Assembly: GCA_029204225.1 (NCBI GenBank)
Contig: CM055103.1
Span: 56,315,078-56,379,077, forward strand
Reading direction: 5' to 3'
DNA length: 64,000 nucleotides
Source of the DNA: Diphasiastrum complanatum
Lineage: Eukaryota > Streptophyta > Lycopodiopsida > Lycopodiales > Lycopodiaceae
The notes under the pieces were generated by a model, which worked only from the letters and a program-made list of their open reading frames with translations, did not search any database and was not told where the DNA came from. Shown here piece after piece: positions 22,801-33,749 of the stretch. The translations under genes and the position numbers were made by a program. How positions within the stretch are numbered: position 1 is the first letter of the stretch; each line of letters opens with the position of its first letter.

Positions 22801-23765
22801 TTATTTTAAGTGGAGGGAACAAGGAAGATATAGAAGATATCAAGAAAGCACTAAAAAAGGAATTTGAAGTGCATGATCTTGGTCTTTTGAGCTATATCTT
22901 AGGAATAGAAGTAATTAGAACTTCTCAAATCACTTTTATTTCACAAGAGAAGTATGCTATTTCTATTCTCAATAGATTTCATATGGTAGATGCAAATCCT
23001 ATTGATACACCTATGGAATCACATGTAAAGCTAACTATAAGAGGTAATGAAAGATCCTTCGAGGACATTACTCTCTATAGGAAGCTAATAGGTTCTCTTA
23101 TATATCTAACCATCACAAGACCTGATTTATCTTATTGTGTTGGTAGATTAAGCCAATTCATGCAAGATCCTAGCATAGAACATTGGAAACTAGGAAAGAG
23201 GATCTTGAGATACATCTCGGGAACAAAAGATTTTGGCATTGTTTATAGAGGCTCATCACCTAACTTATTTGGTTTTTCAGATTCAGATTTTGCAGGAGAC
23301 CTTATGGATAGAAAATCCATAAATGCACATGCTATTTTCATAGGTGATGGAGCTATCTCATGGATGTCGAAGAAACAAGCAACTATATCACTTTCTTCTA
23401 GTGAGGCCGAGTACAAAGCTTTGACATCATGCACAAAGGAGATGGTGTGGATCAAGAGGATGATTATGGAGCTTCATTTGCTGGATTTTTCAGAGAGTCC
23501 AATCATCTTTTGTGACAACCTTTCAGCCCAAAGTCTAGCAAGCAATCCGGTTTTCCATGCAAGGAGCAAACATATCGAGGTGGCTTACCATTTTGTGAGA
23601 GAACAAGTGTTGGCAAAAGAGATCAAGCTTGAACATGTCCCATCAAAGGAATGTGTGGCTGATATCTTTACCAAAGCATTGGGAAAGGACTTATTTTTCA
23701 AGCATAGAACAAGTCTTGGTGTACTTTCTAAATCTATGCTAAAACTAGTTGAAGAGGGAGTGTGA
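19815..23765 (+). CDS. Copia-1 gag-pol polyprotein, 1316 aa, intact
   Basis: A single frame codes gag, protease, integrase, RT and RNase H in the Ty1/Copia order. Gag spans residues 1-240 with Y-S-T-W-K-V-R-M-E near 20. The zinc knuckle C-F-Y-C-G-V-K-G-H-F-A-S-D-C is at 245-258. The protease motif W-W-I-D-S-G-A-T has D306. Integrase has the zinc site H439, H444, C473, C476 and the triad D503, D565, E601 with 35 residues between the last two. RT has I-S-N-A-F-L-N-G near 908 and Y-V-D-D at 992-995. RNase H has D-S-D-F-A-G near 1156, S-S-E-A-E-Y near 1196 and C-D-N near 1233. The ATG at 19815 opens the gag start common to all family members here (M-A-x-x-x-G). The TGA stop lies at 23763-23765, inside the 3' LTR, so the last codons overlap the polypurine tract. 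No lesion is visible. Gag and Pol share one frame, so any Gag excess must come from a splicing or translational device I cannot see. Confidence 0.97.
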   Translation: MATNGGYMLESNDRLTSLNYSTWKVRMESLLEMNELMDIVVGVEERPLAPQEQLRYDKRAKKALHMIKMNVTNELIKEVGKCTSSSEAWEALKKVYESKSTSRVLTLRRQIFSCMQKKSENGHAFVLRVKALNDELACINDGINNEELVQVILNGLLDDHANLVQSYAIQKCLPSVGDLQEVLLAEEFRLQARVGASSTSQGGEEEAMFSKGKFKGKGKSNWSKGQDQGEHSTFGKKKDRSKLKCFYCGVKGHFASDCFKKKRDQGEKQTNLTIDEGGDELLSNDAFVMSSCLLANHGDIDPWWIDSGATSHMTYHKEYFSSLMAFDGDRKVIYTANDGECAIKGIGTIPISLSTNRNIELKDVLLIPSITKNLLSVSQMLDKGFKVEFDGDACLIKKGCSIIAKGKRQGKLFKLDACVVANQVGCMANEQMSIQEVWHKRMGHLNYKALEVIAKKEVVRGLPKSLTCLNHVCEECALSKSHRLPYTRSISRSKMPFSLLHSDIHGVTTISNGGAKMYVTFIDDFSRFCWVYLLKSKDEVFDVFVKFKVAIETQFTTKIKCLRSDNGGEYISNKFKAFCDEHGIKREYTCPRTPQQNGVAERKNRTLCESAKAMRLNANLPKPFWSDALLCANFLCNRWPSVVLEGKTPFEALFGTKPNVKFLRTFGCICYFNITLDDRTKEDPSSRKGIFVGYSEVSKAYRIYVPSIKKVFTSRDVIFDEGNIPKVVSSDDGVVATNVLDDNGVDDTLDVDVEEASSSQIPRRTPRHKVKPSRLTYDGKGKQVVDGSNYAFLTSFDVPSCVDEARQEEEWIQAMDLEFEALMKNNTWRLVELPKGKSAIGCKWIFKVKTNQDGSINKLKARLVAKGYAQEHGIDYEETFAPVAKMVSIRVIISLATLYGWDLWQLDISNAFLNGDLEEEVYMEQPESYVSHSKPNHVCFLQKSLYGLKQAPRSWYARLNSFLLSQNFTMSEYDHSLYFRISANDVTILLIYVDDIILSGGNKEDIEDIKKALKKEFEVHDLGLLSYILGIEVIRTSQITFISQEKYAISILNRFHMVDANPIDTPMESHVKLTIRGNERSFEDITLYRKLIGSLIYLTITRPDLSYCVGRLSQFMQDPSIEHWKLGKRILRYISGTKDFGIVYRGSSPNLFGFSDSDFAGDLMDRKSINAHAIFIGDGAISWMSKKQATISLSSSEAEYKALTSCTKEMVWIKRMIMELHLLDFSESPIIFCDNLSAQSLASNPVFHARSKHIEVAYHFVREQVLAKEIKLEHVPSKECVADIFTKALGKDLFFKHRTSLGVLSKSMLKLVEEGV
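23751..23760 (+). other. Copia-1 polypurine tract
   Basis: GAAGAGGGAG, all purine, directly before the 3' LTR; primes plus-strand DNA. It codes the last residues of the polyprotein. Confidence 0.9.
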
Positions 23766-24413
23766 AAAATTGTCAACTAGTAGTATTTTCCTAACTTGAG
23801 ATTTTGTAGGCCTATGGCCAAATAAAAGTTAGAGATAGGTTCATACATGTATGTAGAGGCCCAAAGTATGTGTACACTACTTTTGAGGTCACATTAATTA
23901 GAGGAGGTCGAGTGTGGAGCTCTTCTATTGGCTCATAATTTGGTGCATTCCTATTTGACCAAATTTCTAGGTATATGGGTGAATCCTATTGGACCCCAAT
24001 TTTAGCCTATCATAAGACAAGTGGCCAAGAGGCACTATGGCTGCTATAAATAGCCATCTCCACGAGTATGTACACATCTCATTTTCATTCTATTGAATGA
24101 ATGTTATGCTCTTTGAAGGTCCATCTTCTTCTCTCTCACTTTTTTGTTCATATCTTGCATTCTAGCCACTAGAATTGTGATTTCTTTGTTGCTATGGCTT
24201 CACACGTGTGAAATGCAGGTTGTAGGCTCTGAAGTACGGACAGGGACAGCAAGTTTCTGTTTGTGGAAGCTTATGATCAGATTTTGATGTTTAGTTGATG
24301 TTTAGTATGCTTAACATCACAATTTCTATCATTTTTTCAATCTAGATGTGCATAACTTCCATGGCCAAGATCTTTATGAAACTTTAGCATCTTTTGGATC
24401 TGAGTTTTTCACA
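23761..24413 (+). repeat. Copia-1 3' LTR
   Basis: 653 bp, no difference seen from 18553-19205. TATA box at 24045, palindrome at 24199-24212. Confidence 0.95.
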
Positions 24414-24430
24414 CTTCACCTGCATAGCAT

Positions 24431-25041
<611 letters not shown>

Positions 25042-25145
25042 GACAAGAATTAAAACTTATCGTGCGCAGCGAAATAAACTATCTTTCTCGTTCGACAAGA
25101 ATTAAAACTTATCGTGCGCAGCGAAATAAACTATCTTTCTCTTTC
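25042..25145. repeat. Two-copy 52-bp tandem repeat
   Basis: GACAAGAATTAAAACTTATC begins at 25042 and again at 25094; both copies continue CGTGCGCAGCGAAATAAACT and ATCTTTCTC without a difference I can see. Confidence 0.9.
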
Positions 25146-25465
25146 TCTATGCATGACTACGCTTATCAATTTCAAACAAAACAATAGTGATAGAAATCAC
25201 GTTCGTTACGTAGCTAAACATTTAAGCATTGAATTATCAGACAAATAACCAGTCGCAAAGAACTACAAAGATGCATACATTATGATACGAACATGAACAC
25301 AATAAGAAGATTGATTCAGTATGAAAAATGAAATAGATGTAAATGAGTACAACAAGTTGTGGATCGAAGCCGCATACTCTAAGCTATCTTTGAGCGACTA
25401 AATATAAGTCTGAATTAAGCGCAACTACTAGTAAGCAGAATCAATTCTAAAGAAATGAGCTAGAA
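25140..25465 (-). repeat. Dispersed repeat segment, shared with 12430-12890
   Basis: Shares ordered words with 12430-12890 (TGCATGACTA, AATTATCAGACAA, AGATGCATACATT, CTATCTTTGAG). Probably an LTR remnant of a minus-strand element; no genes. Confidence 0.5.
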
Positions 25466-25509
25466 TGCTCTGTGAAGAATAAAAAGCTATCCAACTTGTC
25501 TATAGGGGT

Positions 25510-26369
25510 TGATGAGAAAAATCATCTTGCTTGTACATTTACAAGTTGTAAATATTATTCTCTAGCATGTACAAACTCGAGCTACATGATATGCACAATG
25601 TTTAGATGGTCATATTTCACTTTGTTCCATCGTATCTATCAAAGGTATGTGAATTGAGCACATGACCTTGTAGATTTGGGCGAGTTTGAGTTAGGTAGAT
25701 CTAAATTTGATGACATGCATAAAACAAGATGACATGCAAAATCAGTTAGTGTGCATGCATGCAACATGCAAGTCAATATACATGTTCTACACATATCCAA
25801 GTCATCTAGGGAAGTCACATGCAAGACATGCAAACACTATTGGACACATGCATGTAGTTTTGTAGGTTCATAGTTGATAATTTGACATTTGGACAAAGTA
25901 GGTAGGAGTTAGGTGCAATTTCAGCATGCAAGCTGTTAGGTGTAAATATGGTAATAGTTTACACTTGATTAGGTGTAGGAAATGCATGGAATGCAAGGAG
26001 TACCATGAATTTTGGCTCTCCTATATATGTATATATCATTCTCATTCATATCTAATGATGAATCAAGCTTTGGTAATGTCATAATGTCAAAATTGGATCT
26101 CATGCTATTTTGCTTGTTTTGATATTCTCTCTCTAACTCGAGATTGGTGTCTTCTTCGTACATTATTTTGCTTATGTATTCTCTCTATTTGTGAGGAATT
26201 AGAATTTCTTTGATCTGTAGCATTCTAGATTGTGCTCTAGCCTCAGATCTTTGTGGTAGATTGCAGGATTGCTCTACAGGTGATCTGTGTGCCACCACAA
26301 AGCATGGTCAAGATCATTCACACTTTTGTTGTGGTTCCCCACACGTGTGAAGTTGTTGGATTTTTCACA
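25510..26369 (+). repeat. 5' LTR of chimeric element D, about 860 bp
   Basis: The right end is firm: TTTTTCACA directly before the primer-binding site at 26370. The left end is set at TGATGAG after CTATAGGGGT, by comparison with the related lone LTR at 57626. A TATA-like CTATATATGTATATATC lies at 26021-26037. CACACGTGTGAA lies at 26340-26351, close to the LTR end. Confidence 0.65.
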
Positions 26370-26381
26370 TGGTATCAGAGC
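26370..26381 (+). other. Primer-binding site of element D
   Basis: TGGTATCAGAGC directly after the LTR. The leader to the gag ATG at 27134 is 752 bp and carries a further TTCACACGTGTGAA at 26554-26567. Confidence 0.9.
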
Positions 26382-27133
26382 CATACCATGCTTTGAATGC
26401 TAGTAACATCAGGTGTATGAAGATTTTTCTGTCAATTCAAGCTAGGAAGCTGTTTAGTAGTGTTTTGTTATCTTTTCTTGAACAGTTTTTTGGTGAATGA
26501 GGTTAGAACTGATATTTTCAGTCCAGAACAGAGGATGTATGAAATTCTGACTTTTCACACGTGTGAAAACCAGAATACATCATTTCATTCTATTTCCTCT
26601 ATGTTAGATCCAAAGATACTGACATTATAGCTTGTTGGAAAGCTAGAAGAGTCCTCTTTCCATTGCAAATTGTTTCAATTCATTCTGATGATCCTAGTAA
26701 GAGTTATAAGCTCTTAAAGAGGGTAGGGAGAGACCCAAAACCTGAGTGGACACTTTTTGATTTGAATATATTGCATGCATGATTTATCATTCACAGTTTT
26801 GGTACTCAATCTGAGATAGAATTGGATAAGACAAATTTCTGTTGTCATAGACACATCATTTCACACAAAGTGTTGTGTTTTGAGTTGAATGTGTTTCATT
26901 CATTTGAAACTCGTGGAAAAATTTGACATCAGAATTGTAAGTGCTTCATCAGTAGATAGAGGCTAGATCCAAATTCAAGTTGCTTGGTTCTTTGTAGTGA
27001 GATAGGTCTCACATATTCCATTGCATGATTTCAATAGCTTGGATCAACTTTGCATGTTAGATTCTAGATTGAAAGAGAAGCAAAAATTCAATTCCATTTT
27101 TTGATTGTCTAATTTACAAGAGTCTTCACATTC

Positions 27134-27470
27134 ATGGCATCTGTAGGAGATTTTCTCTTTGAAGCTAGTAAGAGACTAGATACCTTCAACTATTCAGTTT
27201 GGAAGGATAGGATAGAATCCTTGTTCATTCTTTATGGAGTAATGGACATTGTATTAGGAATTGAAGTTGAACCTGAAGCTTATGATGAGGCTCAGAGATT
27301 CAAGAAGAGAGCAAATTTTGGTAGGATTTGAGTTACATTCGTCATATTATCGTGTCTATGTACCCGAAACTGGCAAGATAAAAGTTGTTTGAGATGTCAA
27401 ATTTGATGAGTTGAAATACATAATAGACAGTGATCTAGTCGGCTATGAAATTCTCAAAAACTATAATGAA
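27134..27470 (+). pseudogene. Chimeric Copia: gag start joined to integrase C-terminus of another family
   Basis: The ATG at 27134 opens a normal Copia gag (M-A-S-V-G-D-F-L, F-N-Y-S-V-W-K-D-R-I-E-S-L) for about 62 residues. Near 27320 it changes abruptly to S-S-Y-Y-R-V-Y-V-P-E-T-G-K-I-K-V-V, stop, D-V-K-F-D-E, which is the C-terminal extension of a Copia integrase. The same integrase segment follows a gag piece at 40475-41811. Protease, knuckle and integrase core are absent. Near 27470 the sequence changes again to Gypsy RT. It cannot code a working protein. Confidence 0.75.
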
Positions 27471-27474
27471 GTTA

Positions 27475-28310
27475 AAATTGCATCTGCGGATCGACATAAA
27501 ACAGCTGTTGCACAAGAATGGGGGACTTATGCTTATAAAGTCATGCCGTTTGGACTATGTAACACACCGAGTTCTTTTCAACAAGTTATGCAGTTTGCTT
27601 TTAAGGAGTATTTGCAGAAATTTGTTGAAATTTATTTGGATGATCTTGGAGTCCATAGTTCTGATATAGACCATTTGGATCATTTGGAAAAAGTGTTTGA
27701 ACGATGTCGCAAATACCAGATTTTCTTAAATCCAGAAATATGTCAAATATGGATCACTCATGGAGTTGTTCTTGGCATGTGATTTTGAGACATGGAATTG
27801 CTGTAGATTATTCCAAAATTAAAGTTATCGTGGAATTGCCTCCACCATGAACAATTAGAGGAATATACATTTTTATGGGTCAAGCGAATTACTATCGAAT
27901 ATTTATCTTATTCTTTGCGGATCTTGCACGACCTATATACAAATTGACAATTGTACCAATTTTGACAACTGAAGCCTTGAAAGCATTTGAAAAGTTGAAG
28001 AAATTCTTGTCTTCTGCACCAATGTTAAGAGCTCCAAATCGGACAACTGATTTTTATGTTCATACTGATGCATCAAAATATGCTATTGGATTGGTCTTGA
28101 CACAACTGGGGGAGTATAAGAAAGATTTTACGATCAGATTTGCTAGTCGACAACTGAGTGATGCAGAATAAATTATTCAACTACGGAACGATAAGCGTTA
28201 GCTATGGTGTTTTTAGTAAAAAGGTTTCGACATTATTTAATGGCTATGCATTTTGCTTTTAGCAAACCATACTTGACCAAAACTAAGTACCGCTCTAATC
28301 GCATGTACCT
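27475..28310 (+). pseudogene. Ty3/Gypsy RT and RNase H fragment
   Basis: The frame 27411-27782 gives the Gypsy RT palm: A-Y-K-V-M-P-F-G-L-C-N-T-P-S-S-F-Q, then F-V-E-I-Y-L-D-D-L-G-V-H with the Y-L-D-D active site intact, and a stop at 27780. After stops the connection region resumes at 27875 with G-Q-A-N-Y-Y-R, A-F-E-K-L-K, and the RNase H start F-Y-V-H-T-D-A-S-K-Y-A-I-G. A stop at 28169-28171 and a shifted frame bring N-Y-S-T-T-E-R and A-L-A-M-V-F up to about 28310. The RT N-terminus and the integrase are missing. Confidence 0.85.
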
Positions 28311-28319
28311 GTGAAAGTC

Positions 28320-29186
28320 AGGAGATCGCTTTGCGCCGCCACGAAACACCAAATTATCAAGCTGTGAGATGGTTTCAGAGTTCAGATCCATCACCCAATT
28401 GTCTATGTGGCGAAATGCCTTTCCACATACACGTTTTCCGGCTCTTCGGTCGTAAGTTGGGATGGCAACACCTATGCGGTGATATAGTGGCATGTGCAAA
28501 CAAGTGACCTATGCATAGACACGTGTTAATTATGAGAGATACTATTGTCAACACTAGCAGAATCCACAAAAAATTTTGAGGTATTACCTCCTTGGTTGCC
28601 ATCCGAAACAACGAATTTCTTCCCAGAGAGGTGACTCCATTCCTCGCTATCACGGATTTCCTCCTCCAATTCATCGTTGACTGACTTCCAAATGGGACTC
28701 CACTGCTGAATATCCAGATCGAAAACCATCATCTCCGGCTCATCTAGCCTTTTAACAGAAACCAGGAATGCACCAAGCTCCCTCAAGTATCCATTGAACT
28801 GGAAATGAACACCCATACTAGCGACATTTTCCTTTGTTATCCTTATGGCTTCATTGACAACCAGTCTACATAGAGGAATTGGTGGAGGGGGGGTTCCCTT
28901 GCGCACACGGAACGAGGCTATTATATCTGGCAAATGTCAGTATGTATTACCTTCCCATACGAAGAGGCCTTCCCACTCTCGGTGACATCCTGATCCCCGT
29001 CACGGATGCTGCCGGTGCTTGTAGCCGAGAAGGTTCGACAACTAAAACCTCAGGCTGAAGCACATCAGTATTTGAGCATTCCATTACAGAACCAAAATCT
29101 TGGTTGTTCACTGTTTCCATGCTTTCTTGCAAAACTGCACATGGACCTATACCTACTTGTTGACATTTCTGCAAAAGGAAACTCAC
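28320..29186 (-). pseudogene. Unrecognised minus-strand gene relic
   Basis: I do not recognise this gene. Minus-strand frames at 29186-28947, 28933-28526 and 28499-28233 have protein-like composition unlike the surrounding retroelements. The second holds G-V-H-F-Q-F-N-G-Y-L-R-E-L, A-F-L-V-S-V-K-R-L-D-E-P-E-M-M-V-F-D-L-D and W-S-P-I-W-K-S-V-N-D-E-L-E-E-E. The alternation of beta-like strands with V-F-D-L-D-x-x-x-W is reminiscent of F-box/kelch-type proteins, but this is weak. GT-AG pairs exist near the frame breaks, so introns are possible. The frames abut a Gypsy fragment on the left and a truncated Copia LTR on the right, so it may be a gene fragment carried or trapped by elements. Confidence 0.3.
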
Positions 29187-29359
29187 GTTAACATTTTACA
29201 ACCAACATAAGCACTATACTCTTCACAATAACTAAATGGAACCCTATAGTTTGGCAGAGAGTTTTGGCGAAGTGTCCAGTACCATCAACACATCGTACTC
29301 GACCTTGGACAGTGCGTTTGATTTATCTTATTCTGCTCTTTGTTGTGTGCTTTGATGTT

Positions 29360-29515
29360 GTATTCAACTGATCAGTAAGTACAAAGATAGAGTTGCTTAA
29401 AAGCACTCAAAGGGCTCGTAAAAGAAAGACGGCCCGATAATTCTAGAACTAAGCACACGTGGTGCCTTTGAAATAAGAAATCACTGTATAAGTCGATCAT
29501 TGCTATTTTAACTCT
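29360..29515 (-). repeat. Truncated 3' LTR of the minus-strand Copia
   Basis: TATTCAACTGATCAGTAAG to TATTTTAACTCT matches 35119-35274. The purine tract on the minus strand is TGAGGGAGAGAG. Left of 29360 the match to the 5' LTR stops. Confidence 0.8.
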
Positions 29516-29604
29516 CTCCCTCAATGATCAACGTCTCTCTTTATTTTAGAGTTTACTCTATTCATGGAACATACCTCTATGATAGTATTACAAGTAAAGG
29601 CTTT

Positions 29605-32600
29605 TTACATAACCAGATCTAAGCCAAGTTTGGCTTTAAAAGTCTCAAACTTTTCTTTACTTAAAGCTTTTGTGAATATATTAGCAACTTGTAACAACGT
29701 AGAACAGTGTACAATACTTAGATCTTCAGATTGTAGCTTCTCACGCACAAAGTGATATTTTACCTCAATATGTTTTGTGCTTGCGTGAAAGACAAGATTC
29801 TTAGCCAATTGTATTCCACTTTGACTGTCACAAAAAATAACAGTAGGATTTACCTGTTTCATGCCAATCTCACATAACAACTTACGTAGCCAAACAACTT
29901 CCTGAGTAGCAAAACTTAATGCTTTATATTCGGCTTCTATAGAAGAAAGAGAAATTGTATCTTGCTTCTTGCTAGACCATGAAAAACAACCGCTACCAAA
30001 ATTGAAGGCATAACCTATTGTTGACTTTCTATCATCTATACTTTCTGCCCAATCAGCGTCAACATAACCCTGCAACTTAGGTAAAACACTTTGTCTTTTG
30101 TAGATTAGGCCAAGGTTAGGTGTACCTTTCACATACCTCAAAATCCTTTTTGCAGTTTTCCAATGGTCCATAGTGGGTGATGACATGAATTGGCTAATCA
30201 AACTTGCAGCATAACAGATATCAGGATGTGTAGTCATAAGATATATCAAACTCCCAACTAGCTGACGAAATAGAGTAGCGTCAACATGTGCACTATCATC
30301 AATACGAGATAATTTCTTACCAGCTTCACAAGGAGTGATGGAAGGTTTGCACTCTATCATGTGAAATCTCTCCAATATCTTGCCCACATATTTGTTTTGA
30401 CATAACCTGATATCACAGCCAGTTTGCCATACTTCGACACCCAAGCAGTAGTGCATAAGATCTAAATCTGTCATCTCAAACTGCCTGCATAAGTTGGCTT
30501 TGATAGAATGAGTGAGGTTCTCATCATTGCCCGTGATAATGATATCATCAACGTAAAGTACAATAAAGGCAATGCTATCTTTGTTTATAAGAACGTAAAG
30601 ATTTGGATCTGAATTTTTTCTTACAAACCCATGAGAAAGAAAGTAATTGTCAATGCGTCCATACCATGCGCGTGGCGCTTGCTTAAGGCCATAAAGTGCT
30701 TTGCGTAGTTTACATACCTTCTGTTCTTGTCCTTTTGCCATGAAGCCCTGCGGTTGGACCATGTAAACTTCTTCCTCTAAGTCACCATTCAAAAATGCGG
30801 ACTTCACATCCATTTGATGGATCTTCCACCCAAAATGAGATGCTAGGGCAATGATAAGACGTAGCGTAGTCCACTTAGCCACTTGAGCAAATGTCTCTTC
30901 ATAGTCAATTCCTTTATTTTGCTCATAACCCTTCACTACTAGGCGTGCCTTATGCTTTGCTATCGTGCCATCCGCATGAAACTTTGTTCTAAACACCCAT
31001 TTGTTGTCAATGGATTTCTTCCCAAGTGGTAGATCAACCAACTCCCATGTATCATGCATGTGGATAGATTCCATCTCCTCTTCCATTGCCCTTTTCCACT
31101 CTTTGTGATCTTTTGCCTCATCAACGGTTGATGGCTCTCGACACTTCAAAATGGCACTCATTAGGGCATAGTTCACATGATAACAATCGGGAGACTTCCT
31201 TTCCCACGTTGATCTTCTCACTTCTCCTTGTGTGCTAGATCTTGATTGATTTAGCTTTGCATCCTTCATGATCTTCTCATACCATTTTGGTATCTTAGAT
31301 TCAGGTGATACACTACGTGGAGAGTATGTATCCCAAGGAGTGTCCAAGTAATGTCTCTTACTTCCAACTGGTTTCTCCTTTATTGCTCCTATTGGCAAGT
31401 ACCTCCCCCTAGGCTCTTGAATAGGTGGTGTCCTTTCATACTCGCCCTCTCGACTCTCATCTTCACATGCATCATCTTGTGGAGCATCTTCTTCATCTTC
31501 TTCTACCAAAATTATGGGAAGTCTTTTGATGCTTTCACTGTTTGCATGGTCTTCATCTTCATACCTATGCATCTCATCAAAGATCACATCTTTGCTAATG
31601 TGAATCTTGTTCATTACAGGATCAAAACACCTGTATGCCTTCGTCCTCTTGTCATAACCGACGAAGATACACTTGATTGCTTTGGCATCAAGTTTCTTTT
31701 GCTCCTCCTTTGACACATGTACATAGGCCTTACATCCAATGACATGAAACTTTCGATTTTTGGCTTTATTCCTGTAAATGCTTCTTCGAGAGTCACATTT
31801 GGAACGACAATTGTAGGGATCCTATTTTGCAAGAACGTTGCTGCACTGCACGCTTCCAACCAAAGTGAATCGGTCAAGCCCATTTGCTTCATCATGGAGC
31901 GTGCACTCTCCATAATAGTCCAGTTTTTCCTTTCAGCTACACCATTACTATGCGGTGTGTGTGACTGTGTGAATTGTCTTTTGATGTCTGTTCCTTGCAA
32001 AAGTCCTCAAAATCATCAGATTTGTATTCGCCCCCTCTATACATCTTAGCACTTTAATACGTGCATCCAGTTGGTTCTCTACCAAAGTCTTGAACTCCTT
32101 GAAGCGAGCAAAAGCGTTGGATTTCTTTTTCAAGGAATAAATCCATGTCCTCCTAGAGTAATCATCTATGAAAGTCATAAAATAATATGCTTTCCCCAAC
32201 GACATGGTCTTCATTGGGCCGCACAGGTCGCTGTGAATGAGTTCCAGCGGTTTCTTAGCTCTTGCAACTCCACCTTTCTTGAATGTCTCCCTTTGATGCT
32301 TTCCCATGACGCATCCTTCACATATTGCATGACGATCATCCTGCAATGCCGGTAACCCTATTACAATCTTCAGCTTCGCCATCAATCTCAATCTCCCATA
32401 GTTCAAATGACCAAGTCTTCTGTGCCACAACTCAGATTGAGATGCTGTTGAGATAGCCAAACCATATTCTCCTGGTTTTGCAGCATCCAATTTATAAAGG
32501 CCATAGTTACTATCTCTATAACCTTTCGCCACCACTTTATGGTTGTGGTTCATATCCCTCATAAGGCATCCATCCTTGACAAATTCAACCTTAAGATGTT

Positions 32601-33749
32601 GATTAGCCATTACTCCAACAGAAAGCAACTTTTTTTTTTGAGTCCAGGAACATAAAGCACATTAGGGATGTTCTTGATTCTACCATCAAAAAATTGCACA
32701 GGTACATTGCCCACACCCTGTATTTGGCATTCCTCGCCATTGGCTTGAGTGACCTTATCCCCATCATGGATTGGTGAGAATTTCTCAAACCAATCACATT
32801 TCCCGGTCATATGCCTTGTGGCGCCTGAATCTATGAACCATTTGGCACCATCATCAGCCTGAGATTCCAATGCCGATGAGAAGACACTTGTCTCATCATC
32901 TTCTCCATCATCTTCGGCAATGTTGCCTTGTTGCATCACTTTTCCCGTCTTTATGTCCACTTTCTTCTTGTAACACTCACGTGCCCAATGACCCGGTTTG
33001 TGGCAATAGTAACATTTGTCTTTCTTTTTCTTTTTCGCCTTTGATGACGACTCTCCCTCATCATCATCATCCTTATATTTCTTGGAAATTCTCTTCCATC
33101 CTTTCTGCTTGCCTTTAGCAAGCAAGGCTTGATCCTCCTATGGGGTTTGCCTTGACTTCACCACTTCACAACGCTGCTCTTCCTGCAACATGATTTTGTG
33201 GAAGTCTTCAAAAGTAGGCAACCTCTCCCTCGAAGCAATGCCGCTTACAAACATCTGTAATCCTTCCGAGACACCACTCATTGTGGTATGTACCAATTCA
33301 ACGTCCGTAATTGGTTCTCCAATTGCCACAAGTTGATCTCTCAACTCCTTTATCCTGGTGAAGAAAGATCCCACTGATTCACTTTCTTCCATCCTTACTG
33401 CGTTCAATCTCGACTTCAAGAACATGTCCCGAGCTGGATTGCATATTTGAAATTGCATTCTAAGAGCTTCCCAAGCTCCCCTAGACGTCGTGGCATCACT
33501 TATATGAATGATCACATGGTCTTTCACTGAAAGATTGGTCAAGGACAATGCTCTCTGCGCCTTTTTATCAACGGCCCTCATATCACCTAGAGTGGTATTT
33601 GGCCGGACTTCAATACCTGCCACGATCTCCCATAACTCTTTCTCCATCAAAATGCTCTTCATTTTGAATTTCCAGATGTTGTAGTTAGAAGCCCCATCAA
33701 GTTTGCTTGCATCGCCCAAAATTGCCTCATTGATGTTTGCCATCCCCAA
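29605..33749 (-). pseudogene. Minus-strand Copia gag-pol, broken in a few places
   Basis: All domains are present in order. Gag begins at 33749 (M-G-M-A-N-I-N-E; N-Y-N-I-W-K-F-K-M-K). An in-frame TAG at 33140-33138 (Q-T-P-stop-E-D-Q-A-L) separates it from a zinc knuckle C-Y-Y-C-H-K-P-G-H-W-A-R-E-C near 33025. The protease motif is W-F-I-D-S-G-A-T-R-H near 32830. A frameshift sits in a T10 run (A10 on this strand) at 32630-32639. Integrase has L-W-H-R-R-L-G-H, C-E-G-C and H-S-D-L-C-G; a further frame break falls near 32000 around the second catalytic Asp, and another near 31700. From 31716 to 29605 one frame of 703 codons carries the integrase C-terminus, RT with Y-V-D-D (near 30550) and RNase H with S-S-I-E-A-E-Y and C-D-S-Q. 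It resembles Tnt1/Tork-like Copia elements (K-C-I-F-V-G-Y-D, V-Y-M-V-Q-P-Q-G-F). It needs several repairs and is inactive. Confidence 0.92.

Larger units (their letters stand above)
18553..24413 (+). mobile_element. Copia-1: complete, apparently intact Ty1/Copia retrotransposon, 5861 bp
   Basis: Boundaries are exact: TG at 18553, CA at 24413, flanked by the 5-bp target duplication CTTCA (18548-18552, 24414-24418). LTRs are 653 bp each and I see no difference between them. Primer-binding site, one uninterrupted polyprotein and polypurine tract are all present. Identical LTRs mean very recent insertion, and the element has every part needed to transpose. It landed inside the LTR of an older Copia relic, next to a (GA)n tract. 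Confidence 0.96.

Noticed and set aside
20813-23776. Minus-strand open frames inside Copia-1
   Set aside because: Antisense shadows of the polyprotein frame.
33138-33140. Programmed stop read-through between Gag and Pol in the minus-strand Copia
   Set aside because: The TAG lies before the zinc knuckle, other lesions are present, and relatives here have no stop there; a simple mutation is likelier.
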